A DNA stretch of 64,000 nt from Sphaerochaeta halotolerans. GTDB lineage: Bacteria > Spirochaetota > Spirochaetia > Sphaerochaetales > Sphaerochaetaceae. Position 1 is the first letter of the stretch. The number at the start of each line of letters is the position of its first letter. Below, piece by piece: positions 56,296 through 64,000 of the stretch. The position numbers and the translations under genes were made by a program. Location: NCBI RefSeq assembly GCF_003429665.1, contig NZ_QUWK01000002.1, positions 249,848 to 313,847 on the forward strand, given 5' to 3'. Below the pieces are notes generated by a model. That model ran no database searches and was not told the DNA's origin. It was given only the letters and a program-made list of their open reading frames with translations.

Positions 56296-57266
56296 GCTTT
56301 CCCTCCTTCTGCTTTCTTGAGCTTTTTCTTGGCTTTAGCACCTTTGATAAGTGTATCGAGCAGAGGAGCAAACATGTTGGCAAGAAGAATGGCAAATGTA
56401 ACACCTTCATCCCAAGTGGAGAAGGTGCGTATCAAAACAGTGAGTATGCCAAAAAACGCTCCGTAGATCCATCTTCCTGCATTTGTTGTCTGGGAAGATG
56501 AGACAGGGTCTGTAATCATGAAGAATGCAGCAAAGAGAAAGCTACCGCTCAGAAGGGCTGTAAGGGGGTCAGAAACGCCTTTCAATCCACTCTCTGTTGC
56601 TATTTGCAGTCCAGTTGCCCAGAAGATACTCTGCAGCAGCAGAAACGAGGTAAGGGAGGCGACCACAATCTTCCAGTTTGCGGCCTTTTTGAACATAATG
56701 TAGAGTCCGCCAAGCAGGATGAGAATGGCACTGGTTTCCCCAAAACTTCCGCTGGTTAATCCAAGGAAGAGCTCAAACAACGAAGCATCTCCAGTTACCA
56801 AAGGAGTAGCGGCTGAAACACTGTCCGCTTGGCTCATCCAAGAACCAAAACCAGCAGGGAACCAGCCTCCTTGTGTAGCATTACCGACGAAGGCTGCTGT
56901 CATGGGGACCCCGAAACTGATGTAGATGAATGCACGGGCAGTGATTGCAGGATTGAAAATATTTCTTCCAAATCCACCGAAAATCATCTTACCAAAGATG
57001 ATGCCGAATGCAATTCCTACCGCTGCAATCCACAGTGGGATAGTAGGTGGTAGTGAAAGTGCAAAGAGGGTGCACGAGACGAACAGAGACTCGGTGATCT
57101 TAAAACCATAGCGGCGTGCCATGAGCCATTCACACAACAGTCCTGTAGCCCCAACCACCACCAAGGTGGCAATGAAACGCCAACCGAAAAAATAAATTGC
57201 AGCAAGGCAGAGTGGAGCAAGCGCATACAGAACAGTACGCATTGCTTGTTGTTTTTGAATTTTCAC
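56292..57266 (-). CDS. nqrB: NQR complex subunit B (FMN-bearing, short form)
   Basis: A 324-residue membrane subunit with eight or more helices. GRNIFNPAITARAF and the FMN site LTSGSFGETSAILILLGG, with the covalent Thr in GETS, define the NqrB/RnfD family. It lacks the N-terminal extension of standard NqrB (about 410 residues) and so resembles RnfD in size. GTG start after GAGGAGG. First gene of the operon with its own promoter; no nqrA precedes it. Confidence 0.9.
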   Translation of the reverse strand: MKIQKQQAMRTVLYALAPLCLAAIYFFGWRFIATLVVVGATGLLCEWLMARRYGFKITESLFVSCTLFALSLPPTIPLWIAAVGIAFGIIFGKMIFGGFGRNIFNPAITARAFIYISFGVPMTAAFVGNATQGGWFPAGFGSWMSQADSVSAATPLVTGDASLFELFLGLTSGSFGETSAILILLGGLYIMFKKAANWKIVVASLTSFLLLQSIFWATGLQIATESGLKGVSDPLTALLSGSFLFAAFFMITDPVSSSQTTNAGRWIYGAFFGILTVLIRTFSTWDEGVTFAILLANMFAPLLDTLIKGAKAKKKLKKAEGGKA

Positions 57267-57289
57267 GGTTCCTCCTCGTTATTGAGCCT

Positions 57290-57318
57290 AGTATAAGGCA
57301 TAATGAGGGGAAAGTAAA
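57290..57318 (-). promoter_or_regulatory. Sigma70-type promoter of nqrBCDEF
   Basis: On the minus strand, TTTACT (57313-57318), 17-bp spacer, TATACT (57290-57295), 23 nt before the GTG start. Confidence 0.7.
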
Positions 57319-57560
57319 AAAAAATTAATGTGCTGGATTGTACTGGCGCTTAACAACATTCTTCGAAAACAGAGCCTAAAATAAACTGCCAATAAACCAA
57401 GACTGTGGCTCAGCATTGGTAAATGGAGTCTCATACGCGTATTTGGTCTTATACTGCAAGAGCACAGAAACAAGCACCCGGTTCTAACCATTGTTTCTCG
57501 TTCCTTGTATCAATCAAGGGAGTAAATGGAGCAGCGCATTCCCAAGTATACACTCCACTC
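57319..57560. other. Intergenic region, no gene seen
   Basis: About 240 bp between the nqr promoter and the end of potC. Possible frames are short and without ribosome sites. A weak CCTTG-ATTGATA-CAAGG hairpin lies near 57515-57532; no strong terminator for the pot operon was recognised. Confidence 0.4.
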
Positions 57561-58418
57561 TCATAGAATTTTCTTGTTCCCCTTGGAGAGGTTTATCACT
57601 GCAAAAATGGAAGTACCAAGGATGAGCAGGAATGAGATGGCATTGATCACCGGGGTGGATCCATCACGCACTTGCATGTACATGTTTATGGGTAGCGTGG
57701 CCTGTGAGCCTACGAGGAATATAGTCGTGTTGAAATTCTCGAAGGACATGAGGAAGGCCATTGCCGCCCCTCCAATAATCGAAGGCCTCAGGTACTTGAG
57801 GGTGATGAACCAAAGGACTTCCGCCTTGTTTGCTCCTAGGTTGTAAGCTGCTTCTTCCAGGGTGTGGTCAAACTTCTTTAGTCTGGCAGAAACAACCAAC
57901 GCTACAATGGTAGAGATGAATGAGGATTGCCCGAGTACTACCAAAGGAAACCCGGGCCCAAGAAATGATGCATAAACATTCATGTGGTTCTCGATGAACA
58001 ACCCTATGGTGTTGGAGAACATCAGGATGGAGATTCCCAGGATGACTCCAGGAATGACCAAGGGGGCTATCATGAGAAAGTAAAGTGCGTTCTTGAAACG
58101 GAAGTTCTCCTGTTCAAAGAGAAATGCCGCACAGGTACCCAGGAAGGTAGAAACGATCATGACTGCTAGTGCTACCTTGAAGGAAGTGTAAAGGCTTCTC
58201 AAGTTGGTCTGGTCATGAAAGATACCATATTTCTCCGGTCCATTGCCAAAGAACCAGTCGAGGGTGAACCCTTGCCAAGGAAGAGAAGGGTACATGGAGT
58301 CATTGAATGCAAGAACCATCGTTACCACCAGTGGGGCGAAGAGGAAGATGAAATACAGAACGATAAAGAGAGTAAAACCCCCACGATATCTCTTTGAGGA
58401 AGGTAAGCTTCTGATCAT
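57561..58418 (-). CDS. potC: Spermidine/putrescine-type ABC transporter permease C
   Basis: A 285-residue inner-membrane permease with about six helices. Coupling loop EEAAYNLGANKAEVLWFITLKYL and the PotC-like VVTMVLAFNDS near the N-terminus. ATG 58418 follows GGAGGTGG and overlaps the potB stop by 4 nt; longer in-frame starts lie inside potB. Third gene after the ATPase. Confidence 0.9.
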   Translation of the reverse strand: MIRSLPSSKRYRGGFTLFIVLYFIFLFAPLVVTMVLAFNDSMYPSLPWQGFTLDWFFGNGPEKYGIFHDQTNLRSLYTSFKVALAVMIVSTFLGTCAAFLFEQENFRFKNALYFLMIAPLVIPGVILGISILMFSNTIGLFIENHMNVYASFLGPGFPLVVLGQSSFISTIVALVVSARLKKFDHTLEEAAYNLGANKAEVLWFITLKYLRPSIIGGAAMAFLMSFENFNTTIFLVGSQATLPINMYMQVRDGSTPVINAISFLLILGTSIFAVINLSKGNKKIL

Positions 58419-59272
58419 TTTACCACCTCCTTCAGGTTTTGTTTGGTTAGTTTGAGAAGAACCCAGATGATGAGCGAGGAGAGGGCCAAGAGCAGGAACC
58501 CAAAGGCGGCACCCTGATTCCAATTGAAATAGAGAATTATCTGGTTATAGATCTGTTCGGTAAACCAGAGAGAGTTCTTGCCTCCCATCAGATTCGGGGT
58601 CAAGTAGCTTCCAAGCACCAGCATGAATACGATGATTCCTCCATTGACGAGCCCAGAAGCGCAGTGGGGAATGATGATGGTTCTCCAGATGGCTGTCTTC
58701 GAGGCTCCTAAGTCATAGGCAGCTTCGATAAGAGAATTATCCAAGTCATCCATGACTCCTATGACAGGTACCACCATGAAGAGCATGCTGGTGTACACCA
58801 ATCCCATAATCATGGTGATGTCATTGTAGAGCATCTCAACTGGCTCCTTGAACAGACCTATCGAAACAAAGAAATGGTTCAGTATTCCGCTCTCCCTGAG
58901 TAGGATCATCCATCCGTAGACACGGATGAGTTCACTGACCCAGAAGGGGACCAGGATGAGAATCATCAGTGCCCCACTTATCCTCTCCTTAACTATTTTA
59001 GAGATGTAGAATGAAACTGGAAGGGAAATGACCATTACGATGAAAGTAACAATGATCGAGTATCCTGCTGTACGCACAAACGTGAGCCAGTAGATGGGCT
59101 CATTGAAAAAGGCTAAATAGTTGTCCAAGGTAAATTTTCCTGTATTTGCCTTGGTAAAGGAGAGTCGTAATAGCTCAAGATGCGGGAGTACTATCAAGAG
59201 GAAAAGCCACAGAACTACAGGGAGGAAAAAGAAGAGGAAACCCCATTTGATATGTCGTCTATTCTTCATCAT
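58415..59272 (-). CDS. potB: Spermidine/putrescine-type ABC transporter permease B
   Basis: A 285-residue partner of PotC with about six helices and coupling loop IEAAYDLGASKTAIWRTIIIPH. It has the PotB-type VPFWVSELIRVYGWMILL. The start overlaps the end of potA by 14 nt, with two possible ATGs (59272 and 59269). GGAAG upstream serves as ribosome site. Confidence 0.9.
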   Translation of the reverse strand: MMKNRRHIKWGFLFFFLPVVLWLFLLIVLPHLELLRLSFTKANTGKFTLDNYLAFFNEPIYWLTFVRTAGYSIIVTFIVMVISLPVSFYISKIVKERISGALMILILVPFWVSELIRVYGWMILLRESGILNHFFVSIGLFKEPVEMLYNDITMIMGLVYTSMLFMVVPVIGVMDDLDNSLIEAAYDLGASKTAIWRTIIIPHCASGLVNGGIIVFMLVLGSYLTPNLMGGKNSLWFTEQIYNQIILYFNWNQGAAFGFLLLALSSLIIWVLLKLTKQNLKEVVK

Positions 59273-60371
59273 ATAGCTTCCAATCGCTGCGCTTGAAGCA
59301 GACGGTCTTATTCATATCCCACCCAATCTGTATGCGATCCTTTGAGCGGATATAATCATACTCTCTTGTCTGAGGAAGTGCTACCACCAATTCCTCCTCA
59401 GTTCCCAATGGTTGCACCAAGAGCCGGCTGTTTCCTCCATCAAAAAGGATTGAGGTAACATCAACGGGAAGGATATGAAAGTTCTCCCTGCCATCTCCTG
59501 GGTTTATGATTACAGCCTCAGGACGTATGAAGAGATCATATTCCTCATTTTCATTGGCTGTCTCAAGCTTCTGGGCAAGTTTGAAGTCATACTGATCAGC
59601 GTATCGCGCTATGGTGTTTCCACTGGAATCAGCGTGGAGCTTTACCCGTAACTTGTTGTTGTTTCCCACAAACTGGGCGACAAACGATGACTTTGGCTTG
59701 TGGTAGAGCTCTTGGGGGGTCCCTATTTGTTCAAAGTGTCCATTGTTCATTACCGCAACCATATCACTCATGACCATAGCTTCGCTTTGGTCATGGGTAA
59801 TGTAGACAAAAGTGGTTCCGACTTGGGATTGAAGGTTCTTTAATTCCACCTTCATATGTTCACGTAACTTCGCATCGAGTGCTCCCAAGGGTTCATCGAG
59901 CAAGAGTACCGTTGGTTCCATTATCAGGCATCGTGCAATTGCAATGCGTTGTTTCTGTCCACCAGAGAGTTGGCTTATCTGCTTTTTCCCTGATTCAGGC
60001 AGGCCGACTCTTTCCAACAGCTCTCTGACCTTCTTGTCGACACCAGGGCCTTTTTCCCCTCTTCGGCGTAGCCCGAATGCAATGTTTTCATGCACATTCA
60101 TCATGGGAAAGAGTGCGAGATTTTGAAACACCAGGTTAACCGGTCGTTTATTCGGGGCAACTCCATCCATGTTTTTCCCATTGAAGAGGATGGTCCCGCT
60201 ATCAGGTTTGTAAAATCCTGCAATCATTCGTAACAGCGTTGTCTTTCCACATCCTGAAGGACCTAAAATTGAAAAGAATTTACCATCCTCTACATCGAAT
60301 GATACCTGGTTAACTGCAGTAAAATCACCAAAACGTTTGGTGATATTTTGTACTGAGAGTGCCTTATCCAT
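59259..60371 (-). CDS. potA: Spermidine/putrescine-type ABC transporter ATP-binding protein
   Basis: A 370-residue ATPase. Walker A GPSGCGKTT near 38, signature LSGGQKQRIAIAR, Walker B VLLLDEPLGALD, switch His in YITHDQSEAM. The C-terminal 120 residues are the TOBE-type regulatory domain of PotA/MalK-like proteins. Separated from potD by a strong hairpin; its ATG has no clear Shine-Dalgarno. Confidence 0.92.
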   Translation of the reverse strand: MDKALSVQNITKRFGDFTAVNQVSFDVEDGKFFSILGPSGCGKTTLLRMIAGFYKPDSGTILFNGKNMDGVAPNKRPVNLVFQNLALFPMMNVHENIAFGLRRRGEKGPGVDKKVRELLERVGLPESGKKQISQLSGGQKQRIAIARCLIMEPTVLLLDEPLGALDAKLREHMKVELKNLQSQVGTTFVYITHDQSEAMVMSDMVAVMNNGHFEQIGTPQELYHKPKSSFVAQFVGNNNKLRVKLHADSSGNTIARYADQYDFKLAQKLETANENEEYDLFIRPEAVIINPGDGRENFHILPVDVTSILFDGGNSRLLVQPLGTEEELVVALPQTREYDYIRSKDRIQIGWDMNKTVCFKRSDWKLYDEE

Positions 60372-60393
60372 AGTGTTGTTTACCTTGACAAAA

Positions 60394-60425
60394 TGCCAAT
60401 AGCTGTGGTGTAACAGCTATTGGCA
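60394..60425 (-). terminator. Hairpin with T-run between potD and potA
   Basis: Perfect 13-bp stem TGCCAATAGCTGT / ACAGCTATTGGCA with a 6-nt loop; on the minus strand it is followed by TTTTG. Likely a partial terminator that also protects the potD mRNA 3' end. Confidence 0.85.
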
Positions 60426-60443
60426 ATACGTTGATCAATTCTG

Positions 60444-61523
60444 CTAGCGAGCAGCTTTTATCTTGTCGAGCGTCTTTCCTTCCATCTCTTCGATTCCTGC
60501 TGGGACGGTAGGATACCAGTTGATGTTGGCAAGCACCTCAGGAGGGAGGCCGCGGGTGAAGTTTGCCTTGATCTCAGGATCAAGATAATTCACAGCGTCC
60601 TTGGATGCTGTTCCATAGGTTTCTCGGTTGGTGAAGAACGCAGCGTTTTCAGGCTCCAACATGAAATTGATGTATGCGTACGCCGCATCAAGGTTTTCAC
60701 TCTTTGCCGGGATGGCAAAGGTATCAACCCAACCAAGCGCCCCACTGGTTGGCGCTATATAGTCAATGTTTGGGTTTTCAGCATGAAGCTTCCATCCGGC
60801 TTGCTCCCAAGCTGATGCAGCCCAGACCTCTTCAGAACGAAGCGATTGCAGAAGCTGGTCTCCATTGTCCCAATAGGTTTTTACTGAAGGCTTGCCAGCA
60901 ATGAGTATTTTCTCCATTTCGTCCAGGAACTTTTGGTAGGCTACTGGGTCACTGTAGAGTGCAAATGGATCATACCCAAGGGAGAATCCCATTCCAATGA
61001 GAGTAGGTCTCTTCAAACGATAGGATACCCTTCCGGCATACTTTGGATCGAGAAGGTCTTTGAAGTCCTTTACATCTGGAGCCAACGCTTTGTTGACAAC
61101 CAAACCCTCGGTTCCATACACGTGAGGGACAGCATAGGATTTCCCATCTACCAAAGTGTTTTTCTTCACTGCTTCAAGCAGGGAAGCATCAATCTGCTCG
61201 GTATTAATTCTTGCATAGTCAATGGGCTGATAGATAGCATATTGCTCAACGACCGAAGAGATGCGGTCTTGCGAGGGCTGGGCAAGGTCAAAACCACCGC
61301 CACGGGTTGCTCTGAGCTTACTGATCATTTCTTCATTGTTGCTGAGTGTCACCTCAACCTTGTAGCCGGTTTGCTCAGTGAACTTATCCAACAGTTCCTG
61401 TGGTGCATACCCTGACCATGTGATGATTCGTAGCACGGGATTCTTCGTCTCGGCTGAAGCTTGGGCAAAGAGTACACTGCCCAAAATCGTAAGGACCATG
61501 AGAACAAGGACAACTTTTTTCAT
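60444..61523 (-). CDS. potD: Spermidine/putrescine-type ABC transporter substrate-binding protein
   Basis: A 359-residue periplasmic binding protein. Signal peptide (KKVVLVLMVLTILGSVLFAQ), then LRIITWSGYAPQELLDKF, the PotD/PotF-type opening. YAVPHVYGTEGLVVNK and NFMLEPENAAFFTNRETYGT are further family markers. AAGGAGG before ATG. First gene of potDABC. The family includes relatives that bind other small cations, so polyamine is likely but unproven. Confidence 0.9.
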   Translation of the reverse strand: MKKVVLVLMVLTILGSVLFAQASAETKNPVLRIITWSGYAPQELLDKFTEQTGYKVEVTLSNNEEMISKLRATRGGGFDLAQPSQDRISSVVEQYAIYQPIDYARINTEQIDASLLEAVKKNTLVDGKSYAVPHVYGTEGLVVNKALAPDVKDFKDLLDPKYAGRVSYRLKRPTLIGMGFSLGYDPFALYSDPVAYQKFLDEMEKILIAGKPSVKTYWDNGDQLLQSLRSEEVWAASAWEQAGWKLHAENPNIDYIAPTSGALGWVDTFAIPAKSENLDAAYAYINFMLEPENAAFFTNRETYGTASKDAVNYLDPEIKANFTRGLPPEVLANINWYPTVPAGIEEMEGKTLDKIKAAR

Positions 61524-61607
61524 ACAGAATTCCTCCTTAGGAATGTAAGATGTCTTCTACTAACTCTGATCACGACTATCTCCTTCTGTAGCCATCACCT
61601 CATAAAT

Positions 61608-61636
61608 ATCGTACGTCTTGGCTACTGTAAAGTCAA
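61608..61636 (-). promoter_or_regulatory. Sigma70-type promoter of potDABC
   Basis: On the minus strand, TTGACT (61631-61636), 17-bp spacer, TACGAT (61608-61613). It leaves a leader of about 80 nt before potD. Confidence 0.7.
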
Positions 61637-61661
61637 TTTGAATATAGGAAAGATAAATTTG

Positions 61662-61812
61662 TTATATATGAAGGATATGTTTGGAATCTGTGAAAACGTG
61701 AAATAAGTGATAATGCAGATAACCACGAAGAAAAACCTCTTCTGCTACGGTTGAAATTGATAAAAGCTGCGCGAGCCCCTCAAAGACAGTGTTCGTGGAA
61801 GAGTATTCTTGG
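61662..61812 (-). pseudogene. Possible remnant of a CPBP (CAAX-type) membrane protease gene
   Basis: On the minus strand one frame encodes LAQLLSISTVAEEVFLRGYL to a stop at 61662. AEEVFLRGYL matches the EExxxR motif of CPBP intramembrane metalloproteases. Only this short piece is seen, without a start or the other His motifs, just past the GNAT gene. It may be a gene fragment or chance. Confidence 0.3.
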
Positions 61813-61845
61813 GAGATGGGAATTTTTGTTTGGCGGACAGGTATC

Positions 61846-62967
61846 CTATTCGAGGGGGCGAATGTAGCAGCGCCTACGCTTGTGCTGTTCTGTCCTGAAG
61901 CTTTTCCATTGGGTTTGTATGTTGTCATTGTCCTCCAGCTCTGGGCCGGTCTCTGCATACTTTACTCCGTTTTCCATTGCTTTCTTAAGACCTTCATGCA
62001 AGATGATTGCATTCACTCCTCTGCCCATATATTCGGGTTTTACGGCAATGAGGTACATGTCGAGTACGTCATATTTTTTGAGGGATTGAAGAATCCTCAC
62101 AAAACCAAGAGGAAACAGATGTCCATGCGATTTCTGCATTGCTTGAGAGAGGGAAGGGACCATGATACCAAAGCCAATGACTGTCCCGGTAGCATCCACA
62201 ACTATATAGAGGTATTCAAGGCTCACCAAACTTAAAAACTGTTTTATGGCAAGGTTGATCTGTCCATCAGTGAGCGGACAGAACCCATAGAGATTTGCAA
62301 ACGATTCATTGTACATATGGAACATTTGGTGTGCGTAGGGGAGCACTTCTTTTTTCCTTGTAAATGAGAGCAACCGGTAACCATGCCTTTTTTGTGCAAT
62401 TTCGCTGATTCTCGCGATTCTTGGGTCAATCTGTTCCGGTACATAGACTTTGTATTCCACCCAGTCGGCATCTTTGGTGAATCCCAGCTGTTGCAGGTGT
62501 TCATGATAATAGGGATGGTTGTACAACGTAATGAACATCCCCAGTTGGTCGAATCCTTCTACCAGCAAACCCTGCTTATCAAGGTCTGAAAATCCAATGG
62601 GACCAATGATAGTATCCATTCCTTTTTGTTTGCCCCACGAAAAGACTTTTTTAAAAAGTAGTGTACTGACCTCGATGTCATCGATTACGTCATAGCGGGT
62701 GAATCGCATATACTTTTTCTGCTGGGCTTTGTTCAGCTTGTGGTTAATCAGGGCAGCTATGCGACCTACAACCTTCCCATCTTTTTCCGCAAGAAAAGCG
62801 ACAGAATCAATATACTCGAATGCAGGATTCTTCTTTGGATTGAAGTTCCACTTTTCATCGAGTACCAAGGTAGGTACATAGTAAGGGTTGTCTTTATAGA
62901 GGTGGTTTGGAAATTCAAAGAACTGCTTCCAGTCACGTTTCGAGGAGACAGAATGTATAGTAATCAT
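61846..62967 (-). CDS. GNAT-like acyltransferase, unknown substrate
   Basis: A 373-residue protein. The N-terminal half has KWNFNPKKNPAFEYIDSVAFLAEKDGKVVGRIAALIN, a GNAT-type beta-strand pattern, and the C-terminal half contains DMYLIAVKPEYMGRGVNAIILHEGL, close to the acetyl-CoA pyrophosphate loop (Q/RxxGxG/A). This suggests a two-lobed GNAT-like fold. ATG 62967 follows GAGGTC; longer in-frame starts lack a site. The last residues are basic (KRRRCYIRPLE). Substrate unknown; no operon partner. Confidence 0.75.
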   Translation of the reverse strand: MITIHSVSSKRDWKQFFEFPNHLYKDNPYYVPTLVLDEKWNFNPKKNPAFEYIDSVAFLAEKDGKVVGRIAALINHKLNKAQQKKYMRFTRYDVIDDIEVSTLLFKKVFSWGKQKGMDTIIGPIGFSDLDKQGLLVEGFDQLGMFITLYNHPYYHEHLQQLGFTKDADWVEYKVYVPEQIDPRIARISEIAQKRHGYRLLSFTRKKEVLPYAHQMFHMYNESFANLYGFCPLTDGQINLAIKQFLSLVSLEYLYIVVDATGTVIGFGIMVPSLSQAMQKSHGHLFPLGFVRILQSLKKYDVLDMYLIAVKPEYMGRGVNAIILHEGLKKAMENGVKYAETGPELEDNDNIQTQWKSFRTEQHKRRRCYIRPLE

Positions 62968-63316
62968 GTTGACCTCATTCTTGTATTTTTTGCTATTGTA
63001 CTGTATTTCTCTGGAGTCGCAACTAATAATTATCTCAGTATTTTTACATGTCTTCAAAAAATGTATTTTTTAGATGTTCTAAAATCGGGCTCATAAAGAC
63101 AAACAGTGGTAGTAAAAACAGTCTTTAGGGAAGCATGCCTGATCGGATGAGCAAGATATAGCTATGACAGAAGCAGGTGCACGCATGTGAGCTTCTCCAT
63201 TGATGAAGCAAAAAACTCCACACCTCACCTTAGGTAATGAACACCCTTTTGGGACGTACCCCAAGTGCCAAGCTTGTGCTTGGAGGGGATCTTTCCCATG
63301 GGGTTTGGAGGTAGTA
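62968..63316. other. Intergenic region upstream of ssb
   Basis: About 350 bp between divergent genes. Only very short frames are seen. An in-frame extension of ssb upstream to 63200 exists but lacks a ribosome site. CCAAGTGCCAAGCTTGTGCTTGG-like symmetry near 63261-63283 could form a structure before ssb; it is imperfect. Confidence 0.4.
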
Positions 63317-63715
63317 GTGAATAATTTGAACTCAGTATTATTGGAAGGAAACCTTGTAAGGGACCCTGAGCGTGTAGAACTCGGGGAAAATGCAAGCGAA
63401 ATGACGAAGTTTTCTATCGCCGTCAACCGCTTTTTCCGTAATGCAAAGGCTGAAGCAGTGGAAGAGGTGATGTTCATCACCGTTCAGGCATGGGGCACAT
63501 TGGCAAAGAACTGCCTGGACTACCTACACAAAGGTAGGGGAGTGAGGGTGGTCGGGAGACTACGCCAAGAGCGTTGGTCGGACAAGGAAGGGGCCAACCA
63601 TGAACGGATTATTGTTGTTGCAGAACATGTTGAATTCAAGAAAGACCCAAATACCACGAGCAAGACAGAGGAAGTACAAGAGCTCGATGCCCTTGACCAG
63701 GAGATTGCATTCTGA
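63317..63715 (+). CDS. ssb: Single-stranded DNA-binding protein
   Basis: A 132-residue OB-fold protein coating single-stranded DNA. NSVLLEGNLVRDPE at the start, FSIAVNRFF, FITVQAWGTLAKNCLDYLHKGRGVRVVGRL and RIIVVAEHVEF are typical SSB strands. Start is GTG 63317 after TTTGGAGG. The tail is short and ends DALDQEIAF: acidic with a terminal Phe but not the classic DDDIPF tip. The exonuclease partner SbcB, which in E. coli docks on that tip, is encoded at 32 kb. Confidence 0.92.
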   Translation: MNNLNSVLLEGNLVRDPERVELGENASEMTKFSIAVNRFFRNAKAEAVEEVMFITVQAWGTLAKNCLDYLHKGRGVRVVGRLRQERWSDKEGANHERIIVVAEHVEFKKDPNTTSKTEEVQELDALDQEIAF

Positions 63716-63742
63716 GTGTATCGCACTCACGTTGATTCTTTT

Positions 63743-63769
63743 GCCTCCTCTTGAAAAGACAGGGGAGGC
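63743..63769 (+). terminator. Probable terminator after ssb
   Basis: GCCTCCTCT and AGGGGAGGC form a 9-bp stem with one T-G pair and a 9-nt loop; the following T-tract is broken (AGTACTTTATT). Confidence 0.6.
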
Positions 63770-64000
63770 AGTACTTTATTACAGTGGCAGTCGAGGAGAA
63801 AGCGTCTCCAAAGCGTGCGCCGTCACTTCTAAAAGTGTAAACTATAGCGTAACCATATCATTTTAAAAAAATACATAAGAATCGACTATAATCGAATTTT
63901 GCTCTTGCTATATAAAAAAAATCGGTAACTGCTCAGGTATAGGTTTTTCTTCTTGAGCAATCTTTGTTTTCCCCCCATGTTTTTGCTATCGATTTTAAGC
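63770..64000. other. AT-rich non-coding end of window
   Basis: No gene recognised. A TATAAT (63887-63892) without a good -35 is present, so a gene may begin beyond the window on the plus strand. Confidence 0.35.

Noticed and set aside
63200..63316. N-terminal extension of SSB containing a CxxC pair
   Set aside because: The frame is open, but the strong TTTGGAGG site and SSB homology both begin at GTG 63317; the upstream ATG has no ribosome site.
1..64000. CRISPR arrays, insertion sequences, prophage or rRNA
   Set aside because: I saw no regularly spaced repeats, transposase or phage structural proteins, or rRNA sequence in the window.

Overview
The window reads as chromosomal backbone of a spirochaete, most likely Sphaerochaeta-like or a free-living relative of Treponema. 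The lineage markers are a eukaryote-type hexokinase, the archaeal/spirochaetal form of UMP kinase, a long serine hydroxymethyltransferase, an NQR-type redox pump without nqrA, and many Sec-exported proteins with short Ala-rich signal peptides. Genes are dense, many overlap by 4 nt (ATGA), Shine-Dalgarno sites are strong (GGAGG), and base composition looks moderate (not computed). I see no insertion sequence, phage, CRISPR array or rRNA. There is one tRNA gene. The lineage call is inference from gene content, not a database match.

Layout. 1-3.4 kb: end of topA, a PIN/zinc-ribbon membrane protein, tRNA-Arg(CCT), mscL. 3.5-9.9 kb: branched-chain amino acid ABC operon livK-livHMGF, then a CBS-ACT protein and a Smr protein with internal repeats. 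9.9-16.6 kb: infA, an NSS-family transporter, and a glycine cluster glyA-gcvH-gcvPA-gcvPB without gcvT. 16.6-21.7 kb: dihydropyrimidinase-like enzyme, a HAD-phosphatase/cytidine-deaminase fusion, a phospholipase-D-like lipoprotein and two small exported proteins. 21.7-27.8 kb: rpiB, CBS-containing family II pyrophosphatase, bifunctional Rel, prmC, prfA. 27.9-33.6 kb: sugar symporter, XRE-cupin regulator, threonine catabolism (tdh-kbl), exonuclease I. 33.6-43 kb: exported protein, hexokinase, orphan Vsr, phosphohexomutase, pyridoxal kinase with a nucleosidase, a patatin with a small unknown partner, a radical SAM activase and UMP kinase. 43-50.1 kb: a sugar-type ABC operon with Gfo/Idh oxidoreductase, LacI regulator and PHP hydrolase, preceded by two matching operator-like sites. 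50.2-53.4 kb: a broken DUF2200-like gene, a CopB-type metal ATPase under a CsoR-like operator, an unknown protein. 53.4-57.3 kb: nqrBCDEF. 57.5-61.6 kb: polyamine ABC operon potDABC. 61.6-64 kb: a GNAT-like protein and ssb.

Themes. Glycine and one-carbon metabolism recurs: threonine is cut to glycine and acetyl-CoA by Tdh/Kbl, GlyA interconverts serine and glycine, and the P and H proteins begin glycine cleavage. The neighbouring NSS transporter may import an amino acid such as glycine. Pyrimidine salvage or catabolism is suggested by the hydantoinase beside the HAD-deaminase fusion. Two ABC operons carry a strong hairpin directly after the binding-protein gene, which would favour more binding protein than permease. 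Several genes lacking a Shine-Dalgarno have a -10-like hexamer about 6 nt before their ATG, suggesting leaderless transcripts.

Candidates for something new are the HAD-deaminase fusion, the PIN/zinc-ribbon tail-anchored protein, the patatin pair, the PHP/Idh/ABC catabolic operon, the NqrA-less pump and the leaderless promoter class. Nothing here proves a complete undescribed defence or signalling system.
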